A stretch of 64,000 nucleotides of DNA from positions 1-64,000 of the forward strand of contig JAGAIP010000004.1 of NCBI GenBank assembly GCA_017626495.1, written 5' to 3'. Position numbers and translations under genes: made by a program. The number at the start of each line of letters is the position of its first letter. The first letter of the stretch is position 1. The notes beneath the pieces were generated by a model, which was given only the letters and a program-made list of their open reading frames with translations, had not been told where the DNA came from and did no database searches. This DNA is from Clostridia bacterium. GTDB lineage: Bacteria; Bacillota; Clostridia; Christensenellales; Borkfalkiaceae. Positions 8,931 to 18,089 of the stretch are shown here, piece by piece.

Positions 8931-9643
8931 CACTGTTCCCTGCGATTGATATTTTGGAAGGACGCGCCGTGAGACTTCTCCGTGGCGAAAAGAGCATGGT
9001 TACGGATTACGGCACGCCCGAAGAACGCGCCGCGCTTTGGGCAGAGGCAGGCGCGGAATGGTTACATATCGTCGATTTGGGAGGTGCGTTCGACGGATTC
9101 TCTCACATTAACGATATCATCTATCAGATTTCCAAGCTCGGCGTGAAAATCCAAAGCGGAGGGGGGCTCAGGACGATGGAGGACATCTCCAACCGCATCT
9201 CGGCAGGCGCGGATCGCGTCGTTTTGGGTACGGTCGCATATACCGATCCTGCCTTGTTCCGCGAGGCGATCGAGCGTTACGGACAGAAAATCGTCGTCGG
9301 AATCGATTGCAAGGACGGTATGCTCGCAGTAAAGGGTTGGACGGAAAAAGCGGATATTACGGCGGCGGTATTTGCCAAAAGGGCGCACGACGTCGGCGTG
9401 AGATATGGGGTATTCACGGATATTTCCCGAGACGGGGCAATGGCAGGCGTCGCGGTGGAAGAATCCGTCCGCATGCAGAAAGAATCGGGCATGAATATCA
9501 TCGCGTCGGGCGGCGTCTCTTCGATGGACGATCTGTACCGCCTGAAAGAAAACGAAATCTACGGCGCTATTCTCGGAAGATCGATATATAACGGCGCAAT
9601 CAATTTGAAAGAAGCGATTCGGAGCGTAAAAGATGCTTTGTAA
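8927..9643 (+). CDS. hisA: ProFAR isomerase HisA
   Basis: This protein of about 238 residues is the TIM-barrel isomerase converting ProFAR to PRFAR. It starts [17 protein letters not shown] with the catalytic Asp of strand 1, and has the half-barrel phosphate motifs IQSGGGLRT and IIASGGVSS. The ATG at 8927 overlaps the hisH stop (ATGA); an in-frame ATG two codons earlier (8921) is an alternative. The last 11 nt overlap hisF. Confidence 0.94.
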   Translation: MTLFPAIDILEGRAVRLLRGEKSMVTDYGTPEERAALWAEAGAEWLHIVDLGGAFDGFSHINDIIYQISKLGVKIQSGGGLRTMEDISNRISAGADRVVLGTVAYTDPALFREAIERYGQKIVVGIDCKDGMLAVKGWTEKADITAAVFAKRAHDVGVRYGVFTDISRDGAMAGVAVEESVRMQKESGMNIIASGGVSSMDDLYRLKENEIYGAILGRSIYNGAINLKEAIRSVKDAL

Positions 9644-10406
9644 GAGAATCATCCCTTGTCTTGACCTCAAAGCGGGAAGAGTCGTCAAGGGGGTCAGCTT
9701 TGTCAATCTCGTCGATGCAGGCGATCCCGTCTCTGTCGCGAAGTCGTATAACGAGGCAGGAGCGGACGAAATCGTGTTTCTCGACATCATGGCGAGCCAT
9801 GAGGGGAGGGGGCCTATGCTTGACGTCATTCACCGTGCGTCCGAAGAGGTGTTTCTCCCTCTCACAGTCGGAGGAGGAATCTCTTCCGTAGAGGATTTCC
9901 GCACCATGCTGAACGCAGGGGCGGATAAAATTTCCGTCAACTCTTCCGCAGTGAAAAATCCGAATCTGATCACCGAGGCGGCGCTTCGTTTCGGTTCGCA
10001 ATGCGTGGTGGTCGCCATCGACGCCAAGCGCAGCGGAGACGGCTTCGAAGTCTACCTTCACGGTGGCAGAACGCCTACGGGAATCGACGCCGTGGAATGG
10101 GCGTATAGGGCGCAAACGCTCGGTGCAGGAGAAATTCTGCTTACATCCATGGACGCGGACGGCAGAAAGGAAGGATACGATCTGGAACTGACGAAACGCG
10201 TGTCCTCTTCCGTCAATATTCCCGTCATCGCGTCGGGCGGCGCGGGGAAAAAAGAAGATTTCTACGACGTACTGTCGGATGAGGGCGGAGCGGACGCGGC
10301 GCTCGCGGCGTCTCTCTTTCATTTCGGCGAACTTGAAATGCAGGACTTGAAACAATACCTTGCGGGAAGGGGACTTCCCATTCGGAGAACGGTAAAATGG
10401 AATTGA
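9633..10406 (+). CDS. hisF: Imidazole glycerol phosphate synthase, cyclase subunit
   Basis: This 257-residue TIM-barrel cyclase uses ammonia from HisH to make imidazole glycerol phosphate and AICAR. It starts [20 protein letters not shown], with the catalytic Asp at residue 11. The second catalytic Asp and phosphate-binding loops are in [15 protein letters not shown] and VIASGGAG. It overlaps hisA by 11 nt and hisIE by 10 nt. Confidence 0.96.
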   Translation: MLCKRIIPCLDLKAGRVVKGVSFVNLVDAGDPVSVAKSYNEAGADEIVFLDIMASHEGRGPMLDVIHRASEEVFLPLTVGGGISSVEDFRTMLNAGADKISVNSSAVKNPNLITEAALRFGSQCVVVAIDAKRSGDGFEVYLHGGRTPTGIDAVEWAYRAQTLGAGEILLTSMDADGRKEGYDLELTKRVSSSVNIPVIASGGAGKKEDFYDVLSDEGGADAALAASLFHFGELEMQDLKQYLAGRGLPIRRTVKWN

Positions 10407-10996
10407 AATTCGATCAGAACGGACTCATTTGCGCCATCGCACAGGATAGCGCGAGCGGTGAGGTTCTCATGCAGGCATATATGAATCAGGAGGCGTTCGA
10501 TCTGACGCTGTCTACGGGGTATGCGCACTATTGGAGCAGATCCCGTCAAAAACTCTGGAAGAAAGGGGAAGAGAGCGGTCATCTTCAAGAGGTAGAGGGG
10601 ATTTATCTCGATTGCGACCGCGATTGCGTTCTTCTCAAAATCAAACAGACGGGCGCGGCTTGTCATACGGGAAATTATTCCTGTTTCTTTACGCCTCTCA
10701 AAGAGGGTGAAATCGGCGTGGAGATGCTCGGCAAGTTGGAACGCATCGTCGACGACAGAAAGCGCAATCCCGAAGAGGGGTCTTATACGAGTTATCTCTT
10801 TGAAAAGGGCATCGATAAAATCGCAAAGAAAACGGGTGAAGAAGCCGTCGAGCTCGTCATCGCGTCCAAAAATGAAAATAAAGATGAAATCATCGGCGAA
10901 TGTGCAGACCTTTTTTATCACACGCTTGTATTGTTGAGAGAAAAGGGCGTTACGTTGAAGGACGTATGCACGGAACTGAAAAACAGACACGAATAA
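10397..10996 (+). CDS. hisIE: Bifunctional phosphoribosyl-AMP cyclohydrolase / phosphoribosyl-ATP pyrophosphatase
   Basis: This 199-residue fusion carries steps 2 and 3 of the pathway. Residues 1-105 are the HisI cyclohydrolase: [34 protein letters not shown], and the zinc ligands in [11 protein letters not shown] and [10 protein letters not shown]. Residues 115-199 are the HisE MazG-like pyrophosphohydrolase with [18 protein letters not shown] and the metal-binding [12 protein letters not shown]. It is the last his gene; the next gene lies 89 bp further on. Confidence 0.96.
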   Translation: MELKFDQNGLICAIAQDSASGEVLMQAYMNQEAFDLTLSTGYAHYWSRSRQKLWKKGEESGHLQEVEGIYLDCDRDCVLLKIKQTGAACHTGNYSCFFTPLKEGEIGVEMLGKLERIVDDRKRNPEEGSYTSYLFEKGIDKIAKKTGEEAVELVIASKNENKDEIIGECADLFYHTLVLLREKGVTLKDVCTELKNRHE

Positions 10997-11017
10997 ATCG
11001 AACTCGAATGCGTAAGC

Positions 11018-11036
11018 GCGGAAACGGGTTTTCCGC
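11018..11036 (+). other. Hairpin between hisIE and the aldolase gene
   Basis: GCGGAAA and TTTCCGC form a 7-bp stem in the 89-bp gap. No T-run follows, so it is not a terminator. It may be an mRNA processing or stability element between hisIE and the aldolase gene. Confidence 0.3.
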
Positions 11037-11085
11037 AGGCGAGTAGATTTGATAGGCTAAATGAAAGGTAATCAGGAGAAAAGCA

Positions 11086-12060
11086 ATGCAACAGAAAAGA
11101 ACGTTATTATCCTACTGCCCTACGGTCAAGGTGGTGGACGCAACCATTCGCGACGGAGGTTTGTGCAACGATTTTCGTTTCAGTGACGAATTTATCAAAG
11201 AACTGTATCAGGCGAACGTGGCGGCAGGCGTCGACTATATGGAATTCGGCTATAAGGCGGATCGGGATATTTTCGACGAGACGAAATTCGGTAAATGGAA
11301 GTTCTGCAAGGACGACGACATTCGGGCTATCGTGGGGGATAATCAGACGGAGCTGAAAATCGCCTGCATGGCTGACGTCGGCAGATGTAATTATAAGCGC
11401 GATTTTATCCCGAAGAGTGAATCTCCCATCGACCTCTACCGCATCGCTACGTATATCAACACCATTCCCGCGGCAATCGCGATGGCGGAGCATGCAAACA
11501 AGCTCGGTTACGAGACGACCGTCAATATTATGGCGATTTCCAACGCAAAGGAGCGCGATATTTCCTCCGCCCTCGAACTTCTCGGTCAGTCCTGCGTAGA
11601 CGGTATCTATATCGTCGATTCTTACGGTTCGATTTACCCCGAAGATTTGAGGCGTCTTGCCGAAAAATACGTGGAAGTCGGACAGAAGTACGAAAAATAT
11701 ATCGGCATTCACGCGCATAACAATCAACAGCTTGCGTTTGCGAATACAATCGAATCCATTCCGCTCGGCGTTGACTATCTCGACGCGACTATGTCGGGTA
11801 TGGGCAGAGGAGCAGGCAACTGCGCTATGGAGCTATTGCTTGGATTTTTGAAAAATCCTAAGTATTCCATCGCTCCCGTTCTCCGTTTCATCGAGAAATA
11901 TATGGATCCTCTAAAACAGGACGGCATCAAATGGGGATTCTCCGTTCCCTACGCGCTCACGGGACTTCTGAATCGCCATCCTTCCTCTGCGATCGACTTT
12001 ACCAAAGAGGACAGAGAGGATTACGAAAACTTCTATCACGAACTCCTTGAAAAATTCTGA
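11086..12060 (+). CDS. DRE-TIM metallolyase (4-hydroxy-2-oxovalerate aldolase-like)
   Basis: This 324-residue protein is an HMGL-like / DRE-TIM metallolyase. The metal-binding signature is VDATIRDGGLCNDFRF at residues 17-32. Further barrel motifs are DSYGSIYPEDL and the metal His pair in IGIHAHNNQQLAFAN. It resembles the HOA-like subgroup found in Clostridia and Bacteroidetes. The substrate is unknown and is not necessarily hydroxyoxovalerate, since no partner acylating aldehyde dehydrogenase is nearby. The SD is CAGGAG, and a terminator follows. It may be cotranscribed with the his operon (89-bp gap, no promoter seen). Confidence 0.82.
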   Translation: MQQKRTLLSYCPTVKVVDATIRDGGLCNDFRFSDEFIKELYQANVAAGVDYMEFGYKADRDIFDETKFGKWKFCKDDDIRAIVGDNQTELKIACMADVGRCNYKRDFIPKSESPIDLYRIATYINTIPAAIAMAEHANKLGYETTVNIMAISNAKERDISSALELLGQSCVDGIYIVDSYGSIYPEDLRRLAEKYVEVGQKYEKYIGIHAHNNQQLAFANTIESIPLGVDYLDATMSGMGRGAGNCAMELLLGFLKNPKYSIAPVLRFIEKYMDPLKQDGIKWGFSVPYALTGLLNRHPSSAIDFTKEDREDYENFYHELLEKF

Positions 12061-12062
12061 GA

Positions 12063-12092
12063 AAAAACGGTTTCCTTCGGGAAACCGTTTTA
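12063..12092 (+). terminator. Terminator of the aldolase gene
   Basis: AAAACGGTTTCC-TTC-GGGAAACCGTTTT lies directly after the aldolase stop. Confidence 0.8.
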
Positions 12093-12102
12093 TGCTATGA
12101 AA

Positions 12103-12128
12103 AAAGCGTATCCGTAAAGATACGCTTT
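12103..12128 (-). terminator. rplI terminator
   Basis: The stem AAAGCGTATC/GATACGCTTT is followed on the minus strand by a six-T run; it lies 50 bp after the rplI stop. Confidence 0.75.
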
Positions 12129-12178
12129 GTCTTTAATGGGCGAAGTATGTTTCAAACCCTGAGATGGAAGAGAGAAAC

Positions 12179-12625
12179 TTACGCTTCGGATACGACGTTG
12201 ACGGTGATTTTTGTGGAGATGCCTTCCATCAGTCTGATTTCGGTCGGGAACGAGCCGAGCGTCTTGATGCCGCCGCCGAGCTGAATCTTCTTCTTGTCCA
12301 CCTCGTAACCGAGCGCGGAGAGCGCCTGCGCGATCTGCAAGGACGTAACGGAGCCGAATACTTTTCCGTTTGCGCCCGTGCGGATGGTGACGGTAACTTC
12401 TTTGTTTCTCAGCTCGTTTGCGAGAGCCTGCATAGCCTTGACTTCCTCTGCGTAGTGGAATGCTTCCGCTTTCTTCCTCTGCTGAATTTCATTGATGCCG
12501 GTTGCGGTCGCTAACTCTGCAAGTCCTTTTTTTATGAGAAAATTCTTCGCGTAGCCCTCGGAAACTTCGATCACGTCTCCTTTTTTGCCGCTGCCTTTTA
12601 CGTCTGCTTTCAAAATTACTTTCAT
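12179..12625 (-). CDS. rplI: Ribosomal protein bL9
   Basis: This 148-residue protein is bL9 of the large ribosomal subunit. The N-terminal rRNA-binding domain starts MKVILKADVKGSGKKGDVIEVSEGYAKNFL and contains the conserved GYAKNFL segment. A long connecting helix (NEIQQRKKAEAFHYAEEVKAMQALANEL) leads to the C-terminal domain (FGSVTSLQIAQAL). Length is exactly typical. It is monocistronic here, with its own promoter and terminator, and is not linked to dnaB or rpsR as in some Firmicutes. Confidence 0.96.
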   Translation of the reverse strand: MKVILKADVKGSGKKGDVIEVSEGYAKNFLIKKGLAELATATGINEIQQRKKAEAFHYAEEVKAMQALANELRNKEVTVTIRTGANGKVFGSVTSLQIAQALSALGYEVDKKKIQLGGGIKTLGSFPTEIRLMEGISTKITVNVVSEA

Positions 12626-12651
12626 ACGTTTTACCTCTTTTTCTTTGTACT

Positions 12652-12680
12652 ATTGTATCGCAAAAAGAGGTTTTTGTCAA
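12652..12680 (-). promoter_or_regulatory. rplI promoter
   Basis: On the minus strand TTGACA, a 17-bp spacer and TACAAT precede rplI by about 26 nt, with GAGG before the ATG. Confidence 0.8.
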
Positions 12681-12734
12681 CACTGTACGGATAGAAAAGA
12701 GAGAAATGCACAAAGTATCATCGGGAGGTGCGAT

Positions 12735-12884
12735 ATGGAAAGAATCAATCATAGCATCGGTTGCGACGTAAATCAGTGCGTACACAACGTAGACGGCAAA
12801 AACTGCACGTTGGGCGCAATTCACGTCGGAAAGTGCTGTAATGCAGAACAATGCACTTGTTGCGACAGTTACGAAAGCAAGTAA
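12735..12884 (+). CDS. DUF1540 cysteine-rich small protein
   Basis: This 49-residue protein has eight cysteines (10, 15, 24, 34, 35, 40, 42, 43). The pattern GCDVNQCVHN...CTLGAIHV...C...C fits DUF1540, small presumably metal-binding proteins common in Clostridia and some Bacilli. Function is unknown. The start at 12735 is set by a strong SD (GGGAGGTG) and by where similarity begins; the longer frame upstream runs into the rplI promoter. A strong terminator follows within 10 bp, so this is a monocistronic gene. Confidence 0.85.
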   Translation: MERINHSIGCDVNQCVHNVDGKNCTLGAIHVGKCCNAEQCTCCDSYESK

Positions 12885-12889
12885 GTGAG

Positions 12890-12914
12890 AAGTCCCGAAT
12901 TTTTCGGGACTTTT
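12890..12914 (+). terminator. Terminator of the DUF1540 gene
   Basis: AAGTCCCGAA-TTT-TTCGGGACTTTT, immediately after the DUF1540 gene. Confidence 0.8.
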
Positions 12915-12946
12915 GCATTTCGGCATAGCATATGCGCTGTGAAAAA

Positions 12947-12968
12947 TCCCTCGGTTTTTTCCGAGGGA
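12947..12968 (-). terminator. NUDIX gene terminator
   Basis: The stem TCCCTCGG/CCGAGGGA is followed by TTTTTC on the minus strand, just past the NUDIX stop. Confidence 0.75.
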
Positions 12969-12975
12969 CTTATCA

Positions 12976-13470
12976 TCAGGGTTTCTTGTTGAGTTCGTTG
13001 ATGGCGGAATTTAAGAAATATTCAGCCGTAGAATTTTTACGAATCAGTTCCTTTGCTTCGTCAAAGGTGCACCATCTCGCCTCCTGAATCTCCTTTGTGT
13101 TGAGAGAGACGTCGCCGTTTTCGATCATGACGATGAATCCGAGCATGAGCACGTTTCTGGGATCATGATACCTCGAAGCCATATAACGGACTTTTACGGT
13201 ATTGATGGAGAGTTCTTCTTTGATTTCGCGGGGGATCGCTTTCTCGGCACTCTCTCCCTTTTTTACGTATCCCGCAAAGAGCACGAAATCGTCCTGATCG
13301 ACGTGCTTTGCCAGCAAGATCTTATCCTGTGCACGATTGACGACCGTCATGGAAACGGCGCAGGAGAAAGGAGGGAACCTGAAACTTTGGCACTTATTGC
13401 AATAAGGGACAAGTCCTTCATCCTCGCAGAAGCAGAGGGTCAACTTTTCACCGCATTCCGGACAAAACAT
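12976..13470 (-). CDS. NUDIX hydrolase with zinc ribbon (NudC-like)
   Basis: This 164-residue protein combines an N-terminal zinc ribbon (CPECG at 3-7, CNKC at 24-27) with a NUDIX fold. The NUDIX box spans residues 67-89 (GYVKKGE, then REIKEEL), with Ser instead of the last Gly. After the box, SRYHDPRNVLMLGF sits where NudC enzymes carry SQPWPFPxS. An NAD(H)- or NAD-capped-RNA pyrophosphatase activity is therefore plausible, but the key Trp-Pro residues are not conserved. NUDIX activity is well supported and the substrate is not. It has its own promoter at 13504-13532. Confidence 0.82.
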   Translation of the reverse strand: MFCPECGEKLTLCFCEDEGLVPYCNKCQSFRFPPFSCAVSMTVVNRAQDKILLAKHVDQDDFVLFAGYVKKGESAEKAIPREIKEELSINTVKVRYMASRYHDPRNVLMLGFIVMIENGDVSLNTKEIQEARWCTFDEAKELIRKNSTAEYFLNSAINELNKKP

Positions 13471-13503
13471 AATTGATCACCTCACAATTTAATATTTTCT
13501 ATC

Positions 13504-13532
13504 AATATACACTTTTTTATTTGATTTGTCAA
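13504..13532 (-). promoter_or_regulatory. NUDIX gene promoter
   Basis: On the minus strand TTGACA, a 17-bp spacer and TATATT are followed by GAGGTG before the start. Confidence 0.75.
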
Positions 13533-13594
13533 TACATTATGTGAGAATTATGTAAAAAAATATGCAAAAATTTGTCAAATTATGTAATATAAAA

Positions 13595-14260
13595 TCAAAT
13601 GTTTTCCAGAAGCGAAGGGAGTTCGGAAAGAGCACGAATTGTATAATCGGGAAGATCGCTCTCGCCGTCCCGTGAAAACCAAATCGTCTTGATGCCTGCC
13701 TGTTTTCCGCCGAGAACGTCCGAGGAAAGCGAATCACCGACGATTACCGCCTCCGACTTTTCGAATCCGCGGATAGAGGCGAACGCCTTTTCGAAGAAGA
13801 GGGGAGACGGCTTTTCATAGCCGAGTTCTTCGGAGAGGAAAACTCCGTCGAAGAGGGGAAGAATGTTCGCGCTTGCAAGTCTTTGCATCTGTACTCTTTT
13901 CGTTCCGTTGGATGCGAGATACAATTTGTATTTGCCGTGCAGGGCGCTGAGCAGTTCTTCCGCTCCGTCCATGAAATAGTGTCCGATGGCGAGATTGTCC
14001 TGATACCTGTTTGCGACGGGAACGGGATCGACGCCCGTACCTTCGAGAAAGATGGAAAATCTTCTGAATTTGACTTCGTCTCGCGTGAGTTTTCCCTGTT
14101 GCAGGAGTTCCCATTGCGCTTGATTGATGCTGCTGTACCTTGCAATCTCCCGATCGTCCGCGTTGATCTTAAATTCCGAGAGCGTTTTTCTCAGGGCGAT
14201 CTCTTCCGCTTTCTTAAAGTCGAATATGGTGTCGTCGAGGTCTAAAAATATATATTTCAT
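13595..14260 (-). CDS. HAD-superfamily phosphatase, YjjG-like
   Basis: This 221-residue HAD hydrolase has motif I FLDLDDTIFDF (Asp7, Asp9), motif II LYLASNGTKRVQ, and motifs III/IV in KPSPLFFEKA and VIVGDSLSSDVLGGKQAGIKT. The cap domain and overall length match the YjjG/YfnB group, which removes phosphate from pyrimidine nucleotides (house-cleaning of non-canonical ones). It lies 50 bp downstream of PFOR but beyond that gene's terminator. I see no convincing SD; TTATAG eight bases before the ATG hints at a leaderless start but has no clear -35. Confidence 0.85.
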   Translation of the reverse strand: MKYIFLDLDDTIFDFKKAEEIALRKTLSEFKINADDREIARYSSINQAQWELLQQGKLTRDEVKFRRFSIFLEGTGVDPVPVANRYQDNLAIGHYFMDGAEELLSALHGKYKLYLASNGTKRVQMQRLASANILPLFDGVFLSEELGYEKPSPLFFEKAFASIRGFEKSEAVIVGDSLSSDVLGGKQAGIKTIWFSRDGESDLPDYTIRALSELPSLLENI

Positions 14261-14273
14261 ATACCGCGCTATA

Positions 14274-14303
14274 AAAAACGGTGTGATTTCTCACACCGTT
14301 TTT
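14274..14303 (-). terminator. PFOR terminator
   Basis: AAAAACGGTGTGA-GAAA-TCACACCGTTTTT on the minus strand, with a T-run, 9 bp after the PFOR stop. Confidence 0.85.
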
Positions 14304-14312
14304 CGTTTCGGA

Positions 14313-17300
14313 TCATTCCTGACCGGCCATCTTTTTATAGCCGTCAAGTCTTGCCTTAGAGGATTCTTCAACCTTCTTGTACAGATCGTCTGCAACGTCG
14401 GGTTGCGTCTTCTTCAAGGAAGCGTATCTCGTTTCGCCGAGGATGAACGCCTGATAATCGCCCGTGGGATCTTTGGAATCGAGGGTGAAGGGATTCGTTC
14501 CTTCGGGAACGTCGGGGTTATATCTGTAAAGCTGCCAGTAACCGCAATCAACAGCCGCTTTCTCTTCAAGCTGAGATTTGGTCATGTTGATACCGTGGTT
14601 GATACAAGGAGCGTAGCAGATGATGAGGGAAGGTCCCTTATGCGCTTCTGCTTCGGTGAGTGCTTTCAGAAGCTGTTCGGGGTTGGAGCCCATAGCGCAC
14701 TGTGCAACGTAAACGTAACCGTAGGTTGCCGCGATCATGCCGAGATCCTTCTTCTTTACTCTCTTACCTGCGGAAGCAAACTTCGCAACCGCGCCGATGT
14801 TGGTGGATTTGGACGCCTGTCCGCCCGTGTTGGAGTAAACCTCGGTATCGAGTACGAGGACGTTGACGTCTTCGCCGGAAGCGAGAACGTGGTCGAGACC
14901 GCCGTAACCGATATCGTATGCCCAACCGTCGCCGCCGAAGATCCAGAAGGACTTCTTAACGAGACAATCTTTTGCGTCGAGGATTTCTTTTACGAGAGAA
15001 CCGCAGCATTCGCAATCTTGTTTTGCTTCGAGTGCGGCAACGAGAGCGGCGGAGGTGGCTTTGGAGGCTTCGCCTTCGTCCATCGTCTCGATCCATGCCT
15101 TTGCGGCGGCTACGCCTTCTTCATACTTGCCGTCCCAAAGAGCGATGAGTTTTTCGACTTTCTCTTGAAGCGCGGATCTTCTTGCCTTGTAAGCGAGGTT
15201 CATACCGAAACCGAACTCTGCGTTATCTTCGAACAGAGAGTTTGCCCATGCAGGTCCGTGACCTGCCTTGTTCGTGGTGTAAGGGCAGGTGGGGGAAGAA
15301 CCGCCGTAGATGGAGGAGCAACCCGTAGCGTTGGCAACGATCATTCTGTCGCCGAAGAGCTGGGTAACGACCTTGACGTAAGGAGTTTCGCCGCATCCTG
15401 CGCAAGCGCCGGAGAACTCGAAGAGAGGCGTCGAGAACTGGCATCCCTTGACGGTGGATTTCTTGAACTTAGAGGTATCTACGTCTGCGAGCGTCTGACT
15501 GTAATTGTAGTTTTCGACTTCGCCTGCCGCTTCTGCCTTTGCGAGAGGGATCATGGTGAGTGCGCCGCCGTCCTTTACGGGACATACGGTAGAGCAGACG
15601 CCGCAACCCATACAGTCAAGAGCGGACAACTGCATACGATATTCGTAACCGGGAAGTCCGATGGCTGCTTTCGTCTCGAAGGAAGCAGGTTTTTCTGCGC
15701 CTACGGGAACGAGTGCAGGGCGGAGACAAGCGTGAGGGCATACGAATGCGCACTTACCGCACTGGATACACTTCTGTGCGTTCCAGGAAGGAACCTTAAC
15801 GGCAACGCCGCGCTTTTCGAATTTCGTCGTACCGACGGGAACGGAACCGTCTGCATTGAATGCGGAGGAAGGAAGCTCGTCGCCCTTCAAAGAAAGGATG
15901 GGAGCGACTACGCCGCGGAAGTATTCGTTGTCTGCGAGAGCGACCATGTCTGCGCCTTCGGTCGTGGTAGCCCAAGATGCGGGAACGTCGATCTGAACGA
16001 GGTTGCCTTCAACGGATGCGGAGTCGATTGCGTCGTAGTTCATCTGAACGACTGCGTCGCCCTTTCTTGCGAAGGACTTCTTCGCCATGTACTTCATGTA
16101 CTCGACCGCTTTGTCGTAAGGCATGACGGGGCATACCTTAAAGAAGGAAGATTGAAGAATGGTGTTCGTTCTTCCGCCGAGTCCGAGACCTGCGGCGATC
16201 TTGATCGCGTCGATGACAAAGAACTTGATGTGCTTTTTCGCGATGTCGTTCTTAACCTTTGCAGGGAGGTTGGCTTCGAGCGCTTCGAGGGTCGTCCAAG
16301 GGCAGTTCAGAAGGAAGATACCGCCGTCCTTGATGTCGCCCGTCATATCGTATCTGGTGACGTAGGAAGGGTTGGAGCACTGAACGAAGTCAGCTGCGTC
16401 GATCAAATAGGTGGATTGAATGGGCGTTTCGCCGAATCTCAAATGGGAAATGGTGATACCGCCGGACTTTTTGGAATCATAGAAGAAGTATGCCTGCGCG
16501 AAGAGATCGGTGTGGTCGCCGATGATCTTGATGGAGTTCTTGTTCGCGCCGACCGTACCGTCGGAGCCGAGTCCGTAGAACTTACAGGAAGTGGAACCTG
16601 CGGGAGCCGCGTCGAACTTCTCGGAGAAGTCGAGGGAGCTGTTGGTGACGTCCTCGTAAATACCTACGGTGAAGTGATTCTTGGGGCATTCGGATTCGAG
16701 ATTCTTATAGACAGAAAGAATCATGGAAGGATTGAATTCCTTAGAACCGAGACCGTAACGACCGCCTACGACGTCGATGTTCTTCATGCCCTTTTCAAGG
16801 AGAGCTGCGGAAACGTCGAGAAGGAGAGGCTCGCCGAGAGAGCCGGGCTCTTTCGTTCTGTCGAGGACTGCGATCTTCTTACAGGTTGCAGGGATAGCGG
16901 CAACGAATGCGTCGGAAACGAAAGGACGATACAGACGAACTTTGATCATACCGTACTTCTTGCCCATTGCGTTGAGCTTATTGATGGATTCTTCGACAGC
17001 TTCGCAACCGGAGCCCATGAGCACGGTTACGTATTCTGCGTCGGGAGCGCCGACGTAGTCGAAGAGATGATAGCTTCTGCCGCACTTTGCGGATACGAGA
17101 TCCATCATCTTCTGAACCATTTCGGGAACGGCGGCGTAGTAGCTGTTCGCGGTCTCGCGGTTCTGGAAATAAGTATCGCTGTTCTGTGCGGTACCGCGCT
17201 GGATGGGATGTTCGGGATTCAATGCTCTTGCCTTGAAAGCGGCGATGTCGGGAGCGACGTTTGCTTCGTCGCAGATCGCGCGAATTTCGGCATAGTTATC

Positions 17301-17861
17301 GGTCTCGTCCCAAATGTCGATCTTGTTGACTTCGTGAGAAGTTCTGAAACCGTCGAAGAAGTGAAGGAAAGGAACGCTCGTCTTTAACGTAGCGAGATGT
17401 GCGACGAGGGAAAGATCCATAACTTCCTGTACGGAAGAGCTTGCAAGCATTGCAAAACCCGTCTGGCGGCAAGCCATAACGTCCGCATGGTCGCCGAAGA
17501 TGTTGAGGGAGTGCGCTGCAAGGGCGCGCGCGGATACGTGCATGACCATGGGCATGAGTTCACCCGAGATCTTGTACATATTGGGGATCATGAGAAGGAG
17601 ACCCTGGGATGCGGTGTACGTTGTGGTGAGCGCGCCTGCAACAAGAGATCCGTGAACAGCGCCTGCCGCGCCGCCTTCGGACTGCATTTCTGCGATTCTT
17701 ACTTTCTGACCCCACATATTGGTTCTGCCCTGGGTAGCCCACTCATCAGCAACTTCCGCCATAGGGGAAGAAGGCGTGATGGGGTAGATGGCTGCGACTT
17801 CCGAGAAGGCATAGGCAACGTGGCTGGCGGCGGTGTTGCCGTCAATCGTCATCTTTTTCAT
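14313..17861 (-). CDS. nifJ: Pyruvate:ferredoxin (flavodoxin) oxidoreductase
   Basis: This 1182-residue single-chain PFOR oxidises pyruvate to acetyl-CoA and CO2 with ferredoxin as acceptor, the hallmark of anaerobic metabolism. N-terminal pyrimidine-binding domain: YPITPSSPMAE. Domain II and the gamma domain follow in the middle. Two [4Fe-4S] ferredoxin motifs are seen: CIQCGKCAFVCPHAC and CMGCGVCSTVCP. C-terminal TPP domain: CAGCGETPY, GDGWAYDIGYGGLDH and LDTEVYSNTGGQ. The ATG at 17861 has a GGAGG SD; an upstream in-frame ATG gives an extension not seen in the family. A very long open frame on the opposite strand is a codon-bias shadow. Confidence 0.97.
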   Translation of the reverse strand: MKKMTIDGNTAASHVAYAFSEVAAIYPITPSSPMAEVADEWATQGRTNMWGQKVRIAEMQSEGGAAGAVHGSLVAGALTTTYTASQGLLLMIPNMYKISGELMPMVMHVSARALAAHSLNIFGDHADVMACRQTGFAMLASSSVQEVMDLSLVAHLATLKTSVPFLHFFDGFRTSHEVNKIDIWDETDNYAEIRAICDEANVAPDIAAFKARALNPEHPIQRGTAQNSDTYFQNRETANSYYAAVPEMVQKMMDLVSAKCGRSYHLFDYVGAPDAEYVTVLMGSGCEAVEESINKLNAMGKKYGMIKVRLYRPFVSDAFVAAIPATCKKIAVLDRTKEPGSLGEPLLLDVSAALLEKGMKNIDVVGGRYGLGSKEFNPSMILSVYKNLESECPKNHFTVGIYEDVTNSSLDFSEKFDAAPAGSTSCKFYGLGSDGTVGANKNSIKIIGDHTDLFAQAYFFYDSKKSGGITISHLRFGETPIQSTYLIDAADFVQCSNPSYVTRYDMTGDIKDGGIFLLNCPWTTLEALEANLPAKVKNDIAKKHIKFFVIDAIKIAAGLGLGGRTNTILQSSFFKVCPVMPYDKAVEYMKYMAKKSFARKGDAVVQMNYDAIDSASVEGNLVQIDVPASWATTTEGADMVALADNEYFRGVVAPILSLKGDELPSSAFNADGSVPVGTTKFEKRGVAVKVPSWNAQKCIQCGKCAFVCPHACLRPALVPVGAEKPASFETKAAIGLPGYEYRMQLSALDCMGCGVCSTVCPVKDGGALTMIPLAKAEAAGEVENYNYSQTLADVDTSKFKKSTVKGCQFSTPLFEFSGACAGCGETPYVKVVTQLFGDRMIVANATGCSSIYGGSSPTCPYTTNKAGHGPAWANSLFEDNAEFGFGMNLAYKARRSALQEKVEKLIALWDGKYEEGVAAAKAWIETMDEGEASKATSAALVAALEAKQDCECCGSLVKEILDAKDCLVKKSFWIFGGDGWAYDIGYGGLDHVLASGEDVNVLVLDTEVYSNTGGQASKSTNIGAVAKFASAGKRVKKKDLGMIAATYGYVYVAQCAMGSNPEQLLKALTEAEAHKGPSLIICYAPCINHGINMTKSQLEEKAAVDCGYWQLYRYNPDVPEGTNPFTLDSKDPTGDYQAFILGETRYASLKKTQPDVADDLYKKVEESSKARLDGYKKMAGQE

Positions 17862-17929
17862 CAAAAAAACCTCCGATATTTGTTTTCGTGTCAGGTCGGA
17901 CGTGAAACAATCCGATTCCATACACATTC

Positions 17930-17958
17930 ATTATAACTTTTTTTTCTTTCAAAGTCAA
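17930..17958 (-). promoter_or_regulatory. PFOR promoter
   Basis: TTGACT, a 17-bp spacer and TATAAT on the minus strand; predicted leader about 65 nt. The strong consensus fits a highly expressed catabolic enzyme. Confidence 0.8.
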
Positions 17959-18051
17959 TACAGAGAGCATAAAAAACGTATCTTTTTTTGCGTTTCCTTA
18001 ACAAGATTCAAAACGACGGGGAAAATTTGCAAGATTTTCACCTAATTTTTA

Positions 18052-18080
18052 TTGATTATGCCGATAAAGTTTGTTATAAT
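18052..18080 (+). promoter_or_regulatory. ecf operon promoter (near-leaderless)
   Basis: TTGATT, a 17-bp spacer and TATAAT. The -10 ends 9 nt before the ecfA1 ATG at 18090, leaving a leader of 0-3 nt and no room for an SD. Confidence 0.7.
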
Positions 18081-18089
18081 GAAGCGGAT

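Noticed and set aside
11018-11036. Attenuator or terminator after hisIE
   Set aside because: The hairpin has no following T-run and no leader peptide is present.
14124-17387. A 1087-codon open frame antisense to PFOR
   Set aside because: It mirrors the codon bias of the PFOR gene, has no SD, no recognisable domain and low-complexity content. PFOR itself has all its motifs.
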